9,672 nt of DNA from JBLRWS01 sp047921075 (GTDB taxonomy: Bacteria > Bacteroidota > Rhodothermia > Balneolales > Balneolaceae), in NCBI GenBank assembly GCA_047921075.1, contig JBLRWS010000082.1:1-9672 (forward strand). The letters are read 5' to 3'. Positions within the stretch are counted from its first letter, which is position 1; the number at the start of each line of letters is the position of its first letter. The position numbers and the translations under genes were made by a program. Below, in pieces: positions 1-8,008 of this stretch. Under the pieces are notes generated by a model. It was not told the origin of the DNA, made no database searches, and saw nothing but the letters and a program-made list of their open reading frames with translations.

Positions 1-1460
1 GTAAAGGTTTCTGAGAGACGAGGATCGTCGGGTTTTGTAAAGAGACTGACGGAGATCAGCAGAGACACATTGGCCACCAATCCATATACTCCTTCGTGAA
101 GTGGAAGTGGTTTTAGTTCGGGCAGTGCCAGAAAGATCATGTTTACAATTATTCCCCCTAACAGCCCGGCGATGGCACCGGCACGGGTTGCTCGTTTCCA
201 GTAGAACATGGCGACGATGATCGGGAAAATTTGAGCCACTCCGCCGTACGATCCCAGCAACAACGCGACGATGGAAATATCTACAACGACTGCAAAATAG
301 TACGCAATCAACCCGATCACCACGATAGAGATCTGAATCAGTTTGCGTTCGGTTTTGTCGTGCAGTCTTCCATTCATCACTTTGCTAATGCCGTCTCGCA
401 CACCGATGGAGGCGGCCGAATGGAGAATGGCATCCCCCGATGACATCGATGCGGCGAGTGCCCCTGCGCAGAATAGTCCAATCACAATGGCGGGCAGTTC
501 GAGCTGCATCAACACATACGGCAGGATAGAATCGGCCTGCTCTACGCCTGGAAACGCGAGGATGGCCGAAAAGCCGATCAGAAGAATCGGAATCAAAAAC
601 AGCAGAAACGTGGGATAGAAGACGACGCTTAGCCGAAGCGATTTCGGGCTTTTTGCGGCAAAACTTCTCATAAAAAAATGCGGCCATACCGAAAACCCGA
701 CAGCCGACACAAATACGGCCGAACTAAATCCCCACCAATTCCATGGGGATCCGTCGGCAGCCAGCCCCGGAGCCTGCAGCATGGCGGTGTGCCCGGCCGC
801 TATCAGTTCACGAAACATCGGTTCCACTCCCCCATACAGCACGTTCGGCAGGTAAAGCCCTAAAATCCACGCCAGCACCATCATAAACATGCCCTGAAAG
901 GCATTGGACCAACCAACGCCCATCACACCGCTAAAGTAGACGTACACCAACACAACCAGATAGGTAATGCCCGCACCGGCCCATTCGGGAATCATCCCCT
1001 CGCTAATCACATTCAGCACAAAGGCTGCACCCCGCATTTGCAACATCAGATAGGGAATAAATACCACCACACTGAGTACGGCAAGCAGTATGGAGAGAAA
1101 GCGGCTGTCGAACCGGGCGGAAATCAATTCGGCTTGTGTTACATAGCCATATGTTTTGCCCAGCCTCCACGCCCTGGGGCCAAAGAAATAGAGTGGTACG
1201 ATACCAATCACTCCATACGCAACAATATAAAATGCCGCTGCACCGCGCGAATAGGCCCAGCCCGGCCCGCCTAAAAATGCGAACGAAGAAAATATAGAGG
1301 CTCCAAGTACAAAATAGAGCAGAACCACATTCATACTGCGATCGCCCGCTACAAATCCGGTCACGCTTTTCGAAATAGACAGCGATGGCACAATTCCCAT
1401 CACCAGGGAGATCAAGAGGTACACCCCAACCACCAGCAAAATCACCGTTCCGGCTTCCAT
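1..1460 (-). CDS. Sodium:solute symporter (SSS family), C-terminal end cut by window edge
   Basis: Integral inner-membrane carrier expected to bring a small organic solute into the cell with Na+. I translated the minus strand from the ATG at 1460-1458 and it stays open for 486 codons to the window edge. The protein is almost wholly hydrophobic, with roughly 12-13 membrane segments. Family signatures seen: the early-helix motif GASIFSSFAFLGGPGWAYSRG (residues about 52-72) and, in the helix equivalent to TM8 of vSGLT, GALAASMSSGDAIL with Ser340-Ser341 at the position of the Na+-binding serines. The last visible residues (FTKPDDPRLSETF) resemble the usual cytoplasmic tail of the family, so probably only a few residues are missing. 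The start is firm: GGAGGT lies 5 nt upstream, and the ATG overlaps the stop of the preceding small gene by one base (TGATG). The substrate cannot be read from sequence. Co-transcription with a D-2-hydroxyacid dehydrogenase makes a monocarboxylate such as lactate plausible. Confidence 0.93.
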   Translation of the reverse strand, partial: MEAGTVILLVVGVYLLISLVMGIVPSLSISKSVTGFVAGDRSMNVVLLYFVLGASIFSSFAFLGGPGWAYSRGAAAFYIVAYGVIGIVPLYFFGPRAWRLGKTYGYVTQAELISARFDSRFLSILLAVLSVVVFIPYLMLQMRGAAFVLNVISEGMIPEWAGAGITYLVVLVYVYFSGVMGVGWSNAFQGMFMMVLAWILGLYLPNVLYGGVEPMFRELIAAGHTAMLQAPGLAADGSPWNWWGFSSAVFVSAVGFSVWPHFFMRSFAAKSPKSLRLSVVFYPTFLLFLIPILLIGFSAILAFPGVEQADSILPYVLMQLELPAIVIGLFCAGALAASMSSGDAILHSAASIGVRDGISKVMNGRLHDKTERKLIQISIVVIGLIAYYFAVVVDISIVALLLGSYGGVAQIFPIIVAMFYWKRATRAGAIAGLLGGIIVNMIFLALPELKPLPLHEGVYGLVANVSLLISVSLFTKPDDPRLSETF

Positions 1461-1732
1461 CAGCTACCTCCGTGATGATCGCTGAGGTAAAGCCCAAGCA
1501 TGGCCAGAAAGGAGATCACCACCCAGGCAGCAATCCATGCAAATGCCAACGGAAGCCCCAAAATGAATGGCTCTGCTGAGGCGAAAAGTGGGTAGCCGGG
1601 CCACATCACCGAGAGCAAAGCCAGTATCATCACACAAACAAACAGCAGGCGGTTCAACCGAAACCTGCGGCCTGCAAACGACACCATGCGGGGCGTCTTG
1701 GTTTGCTCGTTATGTTCTGTTGATGGATTCAT
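1460..1732 (-). CDS. Small two-helix membrane protein, DUF3311-like; probable partner of the symporter
   Basis: A 90-residue protein with a polar, basic N-terminus (residues 1-28) and two hydrophobic segments (about 29-45 and 62-82). Between them lies SAEPFILGLPLAFAWIAAW, followed by a short His-rich end (DHHGGS). The EP-x-x-x-GLP-x-x-x-x-W pattern resembles DUF3311, a family typically encoded just before an SSS symporter; the E. coli pair yhdT-panF is an analogous arrangement. Its role is therefore probably assembly or function of the adjacent carrier, though no biochemical activity is evident. The reading frame stays open further upstream, but the ATG at 1732 is preferred because it starts 10 nt after the dehydrogenase stop. 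There is no good Shine-Dalgarno, so translation is likely coupled to the upstream gene. Met16 is an alternative start. The stop overlaps the symporter start by one base. Family assignment is by motif memory only. Confidence 0.75.
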   Translation of the reverse strand: MNPSTEHNEQTKTPRMVSFAGRRFRLNRLLFVCVMILALLSVMWPGYPLFASAEPFILGLPLAFAWIAAWVVISFLAMLGLYLSDHHGGS

Positions 1733-1742
1733 GCGGTCCGGT

Positions 1743-4628
1743 TTAGGACGTTGGTTCCTGTGCGGTTTCCCGAAGCGCGGCTGCCATAATTTGCGCGGGA
1801 TGGCGGGATGTCTGCTGCACGCCATCGCGAATTTGGTGCCGGCACGAAAATCCCGGCGCACACAGCTGCACCCCCTCCGGAAGTGAACGAAGCGCCGGGA
1901 ACAGAACCTGTTCGCCAATGGTGTGAGAAATGTCAACATTCGACGCTTCATATCCAAAACTGCCGGCCATGCCGCAGCAGCCGGTGTCGAGTTCGTACGG
2001 CTCAAAACCCATCAGGCGGAAGGCTTGCAGCAGCGGTTCGGTGCCGGTTAGCGCCTTGCTGTGGCAGTGATTGTGGATGGCTACTTTTTGTCCCTTTCCG
2101 ATGGAAAGCGGTTCGCCCCCTGCCAGTTCGGCCTGCAGGAACTCCTCCCACAGAAAGCTGTTGGCTGCTACTTTTTCGGCTTTCTTTAACTGATTTTCGC
2201 TGCAGAGGTCGGGATATTCATCCCGCATGGTAAGCAGTTCGCTCGGTTCCAGCCCTACAATGGGAATGTTGCTCTCGGCAAATGGAAGCCATCGATTGAT
2301 GTTCTCCTCACAAATCTCTGCGGCTTCATCCAACAAACCGCGGGAAAGTTGCGGCCGGCCGGTTGGGCGTACAAACGGAACCAGTACCGAATAGCCAAGG
2401 TGGCTCAGTAGCTCGCAGGCACTTTTTGCGATATCGGGATCGTGATAGTTGGTAAAGATATCGACCAGCAGGGCAACCGGTTTCCGGGTCGAGTCCTGAA
2501 AGCGGCTCTTTTCGGATTGGAACCACTTGTGAAACGGCTGGCTGGCAAATGCCGGAAGCACTCGGCTGCGCGCCACACCGGCGGTTTTTTCCAGCATCCA
2601 CTTTGTGGGTGACAACCGGTTGATACGATTGACCAGGTTGGGAAACCGCGAAGCAAACGGATAGAGCGCTTCCGGGCGGCCAAAAAACCGATCGGTCAGT
2701 GACACCCCGTTCGCCTGATGCCACCCATGGGTGAATTCGGCTTTCATCCGGGCCATATCTACATTGGCGGGGCACTCACTTTTGCACGCCTTGCAACTGA
2801 GGCAGAGGCTGAGCGCCGCCTTCAGATCATCCGATTCAAAAGCGTTTACCCCTGCTCCCGTGAACAACTGGCGAAACAGATTGGCACGGCCCCGGGTGGT
2901 ATCCATCTCCTCTCGGGTGGCGTGGTACGAAGGGCACATGGTTCCCCCGCTTTCGGGCAGCTTTCGGCAAACGCCCGCTCCGTTGCAGAGTTCGAGCGCC
3001 GCGCCAAACCCATTCTCTTTGCGCCAGTGGAACCGGGTGGGCACATCGGCCCGTTTGTAGGCCGGCGAAAAGCGCATGCCGTGATCGATGGGGGCAGGGT
3101 CTACAATTTTGCCGGGATTAAACAGTCCGTTGGGATCCCAAATCTCTTTCACCCGTTTCAAAAGCGGCATCATTCGCGCCCCTAAAACGGTTTCGATGTA
3201 CGGGGCGCGAGCCCGGCCGTCGCCGTGCTCGCCGGAGAGGGATCCCCGATATTTTTTTACCAGCCGGGCCACCTCTTCCGCCATCTGCTTCATCGTCTGC
3301 ACCCCCTTTTCGGTGGTCGTATCAATAACCGGACGCAGGTGTAGCTCCCCGACCGAAGCGTGCGCATAAAAGACGCAGGAGGTGTTATGTCGCTTCAATA
3401 TCTGCTGAAACTCCTCTACATATTGGGGCAAGTCTTGTACCCTGACGGAGGTATCTTCCACAAACGACGGAGAGCGGCTGTCGCTGCCAAGCCCCATCAA
3501 CAGGCCCAGCCCGGCTTTGCGAAGGTTCCATACCCGCTGCATCTCATCGGGGTTCGAGAGAATGGGGTGTGCATATCCAAGGTTCGACTCGCGCAGCTTT
3601 GCCACAAGATCCTCGGCCTGTTGGTGCAGCGCCTCGGGGTCATCACCTTCCAGCTGTACGATTAAAATACACCCCGGATCGCCCTCCAGGAAAAACCGGT
3701 TTCGGTTCTGTTCAATATTCCCTTTGGTGGCATCCAGAATGATGTCATCGACCAGTTCCACTGCGGCGGGATTCCACTTTACAATATCGACGGTTGCACG
3801 CATGGCCTCATCGAGTGAATGGAATTGCGGTATCACCAGCGTATTAACCGCAGGCAACGGTACCAGCCGCACAACGGCCGATGCGGTCATTGCCAGTGTC
3901 CCCTCACTGCCGCAGAGCAGCTCGGCTAAATTAAATGGACGTCCGCCGGGTGTGATCGGGCTCATTTCACAAAGCCGGTCGAGTGCGTACCCGGTATTTC
4001 GTCGGGTGATGTCGGGATGGGGAAAATCGGCCAGAATCGCTTCTTTGTGGCTTTGCAAAAGCTCTACCATTTCTCGATAAATGGCACCTTCGGTAGTTTG
4101 AAGGGCACATTTTTCTTCCAGTTCCCGATCCGAAAGTGGGCTGAATCGTGCGATCGAGCCATCGCAAAGAACCGCTTCGATCTCGAGAATATGCTCGCGG
4201 GTGGTTTTGTGTTTGATGGAGAACGATCCGCAGGAGTTATTGCCGATCATTCCGCCCAGCATGCAGCGGTTGGTGGTGGCGGTATCGGGCCCGAACTGAA
4301 GGTGATGCGTGGCGGCCTCGCGGTTTAGGGTATCGCGAATCACGCCGGGCTGTACTCGGGCTACGCGCGCCTCTGCATCAAGGTTCAATATTTGAGTCAT
4401 ATAACGAGACGTATCCATCACAACTCCCCCTCCGGTTGTCTGGCCGGCAAGGCTCGTGCCGGCACTGCGCGGGGTGATGGAAAGGCCATCGGCGGCGGCC
4501 TGCCGTACAACAGCCTGGATATCTTGTACCCCTTTCGGAAAGGTAACAGCTTGCGGAACCTCCTCATACATGGAGGCATCCTGTGCATAAAGCCGACGCG
4601 TGCGCAGATCGTGGATCAGATTACTCAT
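1743..4628 (-). CDS. FAD and Fe-S D-2-hydroxyacid dehydrogenase (D-lactate / D-2-hydroxyglutarate type)
   Basis: Membrane-associated flavoenzyme predicted to oxidise a D-2-hydroxyacid to the 2-oxoacid and pass electrons through Fe-S centres to the respiratory chain. Numbering is from the GTG at 4631 (962 residues); the ATG one codon later (4628) is the likelier start. The N-terminal FAD_binding_4 domain shows PRSAGTSLAGQ (55-64), GGMIGNNSCGS (126-136) and CGSEGTL (240-246). The FAD-oxidase C domain follows, with H424, H431 and the SGEHGDG block (E468, H469) matching metal-ligand positions of D-2-hydroxyglutarate dehydrogenases; it closes at DPNGLFNPGKI (499-509). The Fe-S part has C549, C555, C566 and then CLSCKACKSECP (610-621). 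The C-terminal cysteine-rich CCG domain has NHCHSKA (854-860), DTGCCGMAGSFGYE (882-895) and CAPGFSC (924-930). Size and domain order match Dld-II and E. coli YdiJ (about 1,000 residues). No frameshift or lost key residue was seen. The sequence does not decide between lactate and 2-hydroxyglutarate. It is the first gene of a three-gene cluster. Confidence 0.95.
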   Translation of the reverse strand: MSNLIHDLRTRRLYAQDASMYEEVPQAVTFPKGVQDIQAVVRQAAADGLSITPRSAGTSLAGQTTGGGVVMDTSRYMTQILNLDAEARVARVQPGVIRDTLNREAATHHLQFGPDTATTNRCMLGGMIGNNSCGSFSIKHKTTREHILEIEAVLCDGSIARFSPLSDRELEEKCALQTTEGAIYREMVELLQSHKEAILADFPHPDITRRNTGYALDRLCEMSPITPGGRPFNLAELLCGSEGTLAMTASAVVRLVPLPAVNTLVIPQFHSLDEAMRATVDIVKWNPAAVELVDDIILDATKGNIEQNRNRFFLEGDPGCILIVQLEGDDPEALHQQAEDLVAKLRESNLGYAHPILSNPDEMQRVWNLRKAGLGLLMGLGSDSRSPSFVEDTSVRVQDLPQYVEEFQQILKRHNTSCVFYAHASVGELHLRPVIDTTTEKGVQTMKQMAEEVARLVKKYRGSLSGEHGDGRARAPYIETVLGARMMPLLKRVKEIWDPNGLFNPGKIVDPAPIDHGMRFSPAYKRADVPTRFHWRKENGFGAALELCNGAGVCRKLPESGGTMCPSYHATREEMDTTRGRANLFRQLFTGAGVNAFESDDLKAALSLCLSCKACKSECPANVDMARMKAEFTHGWHQANGVSLTDRFFGRPEALYPFASRFPNLVNRINRLSPTKWMLEKTAGVARSRVLPAFASQPFHKWFQSEKSRFQDSTRKPVALLVDIFTNYHDPDIAKSACELLSHLGYSVLVPFVRPTGRPQLSRGLLDEAAEICEENINRWLPFAESNIPIVGLEPSELLTMRDEYPDLCSENQLKKAEKVAANSFLWEEFLQAELAGGEPLSIGKGQKVAIHNHCHSKALTGTEPLLQAFRLMGFEPYELDTGCCGMAGSFGYEASNVDISHTIGEQVLFPALRSLPEGVQLCAPGFSCRHQIRDGVQQTSRHPAQIMAAALRETAQEPTS

Positions 4629-4855
4629 CACAAAAAATTAAAAGAATTAAGGCAGAGTGGGGTAATAAATGTTAGAAGTGGTTATTTATTTATAAATTGT
4701 CCACCGTTCGTATGTAGCGAGCAGGTAAGTGTATCGAGCTGTGCGTGAAAAAAAGATTCTGATACGCTGTTTTGTTTTTAGGGAGTAAAAACTTGCTACC
4801 GGCCTTTTTTGATGGTTTTGGACCGGAGCTTGTTGTGCAAAATATAGGAGTAAAT
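4629..4855. promoter_or_regulatory. Divergent intergenic region between dehydrogenase operon and histidine kinase
   Basis: This 227-bp AT-rich stretch must hold the promoters of both divergent units. An AT-rich block with a perfect ATTTATAAAT palindrome lies near 4687-4696 and could serve as a -10 region or melting site for the minus-strand operon, but no convincing -35/-10 pair was found on either strand. The dehydrogenase start lacks a Shine-Dalgarno and is preceded on its own strand by a T-rich run. No long inverted repeat that would mark a dimeric repressor site was found. It is called regulatory from gene orientation rather than from a recognised motif. Confidence 0.4.
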
Positions 4856-6613
4856 ATGAGATTTTTCTCGAATCGAAGTAATCGCTTACTGGTGCTGGTA
4901 ATAGTACTTCTTTTTGTGCTTGGAGTAAAACTGATCGGAGTTATGCACGTAGGCAGCAAAGTGCAAAACGGACTGCGTGGTTTTATTTATGCCGAAGGCC
5001 AGTGGAGTAAAGCCCAAAAAGCGGCAACGATTGACCTATCGTCATATATCCACCTGGGAGATCCCGTTTTTTTAGATCGGTTTCGTGGATCGATCTCCAT
5101 CATCGAAAATACGAGAAGGGGACGGGAAGAACTTGCCTCTGAGCACCCGAATTATGACGAGGTGACGCGAACGCTGCTTCTTGTCAATGATTTACCGGGG
5201 GATGTGGCCGATATGATTTGGGCAGTTGAGAGGCTGGGTAATTTTGCGCTTATTCAACGGGCACTGAAGGCCTGGGAAGAGAGTGACAAATATATCGCGT
5301 TGAAGCATCAGATTGCCGAACGTGCAGTTCAAAATACATCGAACGGAGATGTTAGCGAAGAGAATAAGCGTGCGTTGATCCGGGAACTCTATGGCGTTGA
5401 CAGCACCCTTACCGATTTGGAAACGGAATTTTCAACCGCCTTAAGGGAAGCTGCAGTGCGTGCCAACCGCATTGTTTTCTGGACGATCGTTGTGTTTACC
5501 ACACTTTTCGGACTTGTGGCTGCGATCGTTACGGTTGCCTTTTTTAATTATTTTAAGAATGCCAACCAAGAGATCAGGGCGTCGGAAGAGCGTTTTAAAT
5601 CGGTGCTTGACCACTCACGGGATGTGATCTATCAATACGAAAAGGGAGCGCCTGAATACGATTATATGAGCCGTTCGGTAGAGGCGGTACTGGGCTATCC
5701 TCTGGAGTACGTTAAAAAAGGCGGCCCCTCTTTTATTTTGGAGAAAATGCATCCCGACGATCTCGCTCGTATGGAGCAGGAGCTGGACAATATACAGCAC
5801 CTTCCGGGCAAAGAAGAGCTGCTTAGCGATACAGAGTTTCGGGTTCTACACGCCGACGGACAATATGTATGGGTGAATAATAAACGGACGGCACTGAAAA
5901 ACGAAGATGGAGAAGTTCAATTCATTGTGGGGAATGTGAGGGACATCTCCAACCGTAAAAAATATGTGGATCATATCAGCCGTTCGCTGGATCAGAAGCA
6001 GACGCTGCTTTCGGAAATTCATCACCGTGTTAAAAACAATCTCGCGATTGTATCGAGTTTGATTGAGTTGCAAAAAAATGAACTCAAGAACCCGGAACTT
6101 GAAGAGGGGTACAGAGTGATACAATTGCGCATACGTTCCATTGCGCTCATTCACGAAAAACTCTACAATACCGAAACCCTTTCGGATGTGGAGCTAGACC
6201 AATACCTGAAAGATTTAACTGAAATGATTGTGAATGGGTACAGTTTTGCTCAAAAAACGATCGATATTCAGCTTGATACAACCCCAATCACCGTTAAGGT
6301 AGAACAGGCTGTGCCCGTTGGCCTGATTTGCAACGAACTGATTAACAATTGCTTTAAACACGGCTTTAAAGGCCGAAAGGAGGGAATTTTGCGAGTGACG
6401 CTGAAACAGAAAGGGCACGAAGTGGAGCTCGGCATCACCGATAACGGGGGCGCATTACCCGACGATTTTGATCTGGACGCACAGCAATCATTAGGCAGTA
6501 CGTTGTTGAAAACACTATCCCGCCAGTTGGATGGGCGCATTGAATATACTGCAGGCGAGGAGACAACCTTTCGGGTATTGTTTCCTCTGGCCGAGCCGGA
6601 ACCATCAACATAA
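4856..6613 (+). CDS. Membrane sensor histidine kinase, periplasmic sensor + PAS + HisKA_2 + HATPase
   Basis: A 585-residue two-component kinase of the inner membrane. TM1 is about residues 10-29 and TM2 about 207-230. They enclose a ~175-residue mainly helical periplasmic domain containing EGQWSKAQKAA (47-57), a conserved-looking patch I cannot name. A PAS domain (about 242-365) ends in GNVRDISNRKKY. HisKA_2 follows with LLSEIHHRVKNNLAIVSSL (384-402), His390 being the probable phosphoacceptor. The HATPase domain has the N-box NELINNCFKHGF (493-504) and a G1 loop TDNGGALPDD (528-537), where the usual second glycine of DxGxG is Ala533. The start is fixed by AGGAG 5 nt before the ATG. The frame is open upstream, and a TTG at 4793 behind GGGAG could add 21 residues, but this is less likely. 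No response regulator is encoded in the window. The gene is divergent from the carboxylate operon, so it may sense or control it, but that is inference. The signal and target are unknown. Confidence 0.93.
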   Translation: MRFFSNRSNRLLVLVIVLLFVLGVKLIGVMHVGSKVQNGLRGFIYAEGQWSKAQKAATIDLSSYIHLGDPVFLDRFRGSISIIENTRRGREELASEHPNYDEVTRTLLLVNDLPGDVADMIWAVERLGNFALIQRALKAWEESDKYIALKHQIAERAVQNTSNGDVSEENKRALIRELYGVDSTLTDLETEFSTALREAAVRANRIVFWTIVVFTTLFGLVAAIVTVAFFNYFKNANQEIRASEERFKSVLDHSRDVIYQYEKGAPEYDYMSRSVEAVLGYPLEYVKKGGPSFILEKMHPDDLARMEQELDNIQHLPGKEELLSDTEFRVLHADGQYVWVNNKRTALKNEDGEVQFIVGNVRDISNRKKYVDHISRSLDQKQTLLSEIHHRVKNNLAIVSSLIELQKNELKNPELEEGYRVIQLRIRSIALIHEKLYNTETLSDVELDQYLKDLTEMIVNGYSFAQKTIDIQLDTTPITVKVEQAVPVGLICNELINNCFKHGFKGRKEGILRVTLKQKGHEVELGITDNGGALPDDFDLDAQQSLGSTLLKTLSRQLDGRIEYTAGEETTFRVLFPLAEPEPST

Positions 6614-6647
6614 AAAAAGGGGTGAAAAGTATGTTCACTTTCACCCC
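6612..6647 (-). terminator. Intrinsic terminator of sucC
   Basis: On the minus strand a perfect 9-bp stem GGGGTGAAA/TTTCACCCC (plus-strand arms 6619-6627 and 6639-6647) with an 11-nt loop is followed directly by seven Ts (6618-6612). This is a textbook Rho-independent terminator about 47 nt past the sucC stop. Its T-tract coincides with the last two bases of the TAA stop of the convergent kinase gene. On the plus strand the hairpin has no T-run after it, so it should work mainly for sucC. Confidence 0.87.
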
Positions 6648-6693
6648 TGTGCCTGCTGATTGCAGGTTGGTTAGGACCTGAAAACGGTACAGC

Positions 6694-7902
6694 TTATCCT
6701 GCCAAAACCTTCGATACCTGTTGTGCGGCCTCTTTCAGCAGTACCGCCGAAATGACATTGAGATCGCTGTTGTCGATAATGACCTTCGCTTCTTCGGCAT
6801 TGGTACCCTGCAGGCGAACAATGATCGGTACATTCTCAACTTTTTTGGCGATTTCGGGATCTTTAATCGCTTCGATCACCCCGTTCGCAACCCGGTCGCA
6901 GCGTACAATACCGCCAAAGATATTGATGAGTATCGCTTTTACATTTTCATCTTCCAGAATAATGCGAAAGCCATTCTTTACAGTATCCACATTGGCGCCG
7001 CCGCCCACATCAAGAAAGTTGGCGGGCTCCCCTCCGGAGAGTTTGATAATATCCATGGTGGCCATCGCCAACCCGGCGCCGTTCACCATACAGCCTACGT
7101 TGCCGTCGAGCTTGATGTAGTTTAGCCCGAATTTGGAAGCTTCCAGCTCAATCGGGTTCTCTTCCGACTCATCGCGAAGTTTTGCGTACTCTTTTTGCCG
7201 GAACAGGGCATTTTCGTCAAATGTGAATTTCGCATCGAGCGCCATCACATCGCCGGATGGTGTTTTTACCAGTGGGTTGATTTCCACGAGGCTGGCGTCG
7301 GTCTCTTCGTAGCACTTGTAGAGAGCCATAATAAACGTCACTGCTTTTTTAAAGGCATCCCCTTCCAGGCCCAGGGCAAAGGCAAGGCGCCGCGCCTGAT
7401 TGTGTTGCATATCAATACCCGGCTCTACCCACTCTTTGATAATTTTTTCGGGAGTCTCTTCGGCTACTTTCTCAATCTCCACGCCGCCCTCGGTAGAGAC
7501 CATGATTACGTTTTTGCTATTGCCGCGGTCCAGCAGAATGCCCAGATAGAACTCCTGATCGATATCCACCCCGTCGGTCACATAAATGGTATTTACTTTC
7601 TGCCCTTCGTCACCGGTTTGGATGGTTACCAGAACATCACCCAGAAGTGATTCGGCTGCCTCGCGCACTTCGTCTACCGTTCTGCAAAGAATAACGCCTT
7701 TGGCATTGTTCTTTTTGGTGCGCCCTTTGCCACGTCCCCCGGCGTGAATCATCGCTTTTACTACAAAGAGGGATGCGCCGTTGGCCTTCATCTCTTCGGC
7801 GGCTTTAACGGCATCTTCTACCGAATCGGCGGCCACACCGTCTGGAACAGCCACACCGTAGCTTTTTAAAATTTCTTTCGCTTGATACTCGTGGATTTTC
7901 AT
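6694..7902 (-). CDS. sucC: Succinyl-CoA synthetase (ADP-forming) subunit beta
   Basis: Beta subunit of the TCA-cycle enzyme that interconverts succinyl-CoA and succinate with substrate-level phosphorylation of ADP or GDP. It acts in the cytoplasm with the alpha subunit SucD. The 402 residues are close to the usual ~390. The start MKIHEYQAKEIL is characteristic. The ATP-grasp part has the glycine loop HAGGRGKGR (53-61), EINPLV (207-212) with Asn209, and ALDAKFTFDENALFRQ (221-236) with Asp223; these two residues correspond to the Mg-nucleotide ligands of the E. coli enzyme. The CoA-ligase half has DVGGGA (298-303), NIFGGIVRCD (327-336) and VRLQGTN (362-368). The ATG at 7902 has only a weak purine stretch (GAG) upstream. 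No sucD is next to it: the upstream neighbour is divergent and a terminator follows, so the gene appears monocistronic, unlike the sucCD operon of E. coli. Nucleotide preference cannot be stated from the sequence alone. Confidence 0.98.
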   Translation of the reverse strand: MKIHEYQAKEILKSYGVAVPDGVAADSVEDAVKAAEEMKANGASLFVVKAMIHAGGRGKGRTKKNNAKGVILCRTVDEVREAAESLLGDVLVTIQTGDEGQKVNTIYVTDGVDIDQEFYLGILLDRGNSKNVIMVSTEGGVEIEKVAEETPEKIIKEWVEPGIDMQHNQARRLAFALGLEGDAFKKAVTFIMALYKCYEETDASLVEINPLVKTPSGDVMALDAKFTFDENALFRQKEYAKLRDESEENPIELEASKFGLNYIKLDGNVGCMVNGAGLAMATMDIIKLSGGEPANFLDVGGGANVDTVKNGFRIILEDENVKAILINIFGGIVRCDRVANGVIEAIKDPEIAKKVENVPIIVRLQGTNAEEAKVIIDNSDLNVISAVLLKEAAQQVSKVLAG

Positions 7903-7914
7903 AAATCAGCTCGT

Positions 7915-7943
7915 GTTATGTAAGACAATTTCAGTTGTGTAAA
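7915..7943 (-). promoter_or_regulatory. sucC: Candidate sigma70-like promoter of sucC
   Basis: Minus strand reads TTTACA (7943-7938), 17 nt, then CATAAC (7920-7915), close to a TTGACA/TATAAT pair at ideal spacing. It lies only 12 nt before the ATG, which would give a very short leader, so it may be a chance match. Confidence 0.25.
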
Positions 7944-8008
7944 TCGGCCTCAATAATAGCTAAAGTGGCACTTAAATAAAAGCTGAACCGTGGGTGGCTG
8001 GGGGCGAA

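Noticed and set aside
1003..1497. 164-codon minus-strand open frame overlapping the symporter
   Set aside because: It is the +1 frame of the symporter gene; the true frame carries the SSS motifs and a GGAGGT start, and this one gives a Cys/Trp-rich meaningless protein.
3517..4080. 187-codon plus-strand open frame
   Set aside because: Antisense to the FAD domain of the dehydrogenase, Ser-rich with no recognisable motif and no RBS; similar antisense frames at 2718-3185 and 1808-2233 are rejected for the same reason.
4760..4770. 11-mer TGATACGCTGT repeated at 8553-8563
   Set aside because: Several 11-bp repeats are expected by chance in a window this size and the two contexts differ.
6652..6666. 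CCTGC/GCAGG mini-hairpin between the kinase and sucC ends
   Set aside because: Five-base stem without a T-tract; adds nothing to the clear terminator beside it.
7195..7650. 151-codon plus-strand open frame antisense to sucC
   Set aside because: Lies wholly within a highly conserved gene, with no motif or start signal; a by-product of sucC codon use.
7990..8005. G-rich run as a possible G-quadruplex
   Set aside because: The G runs are uneven (3, 2, 5) and allow at most a weak two-layer structure.
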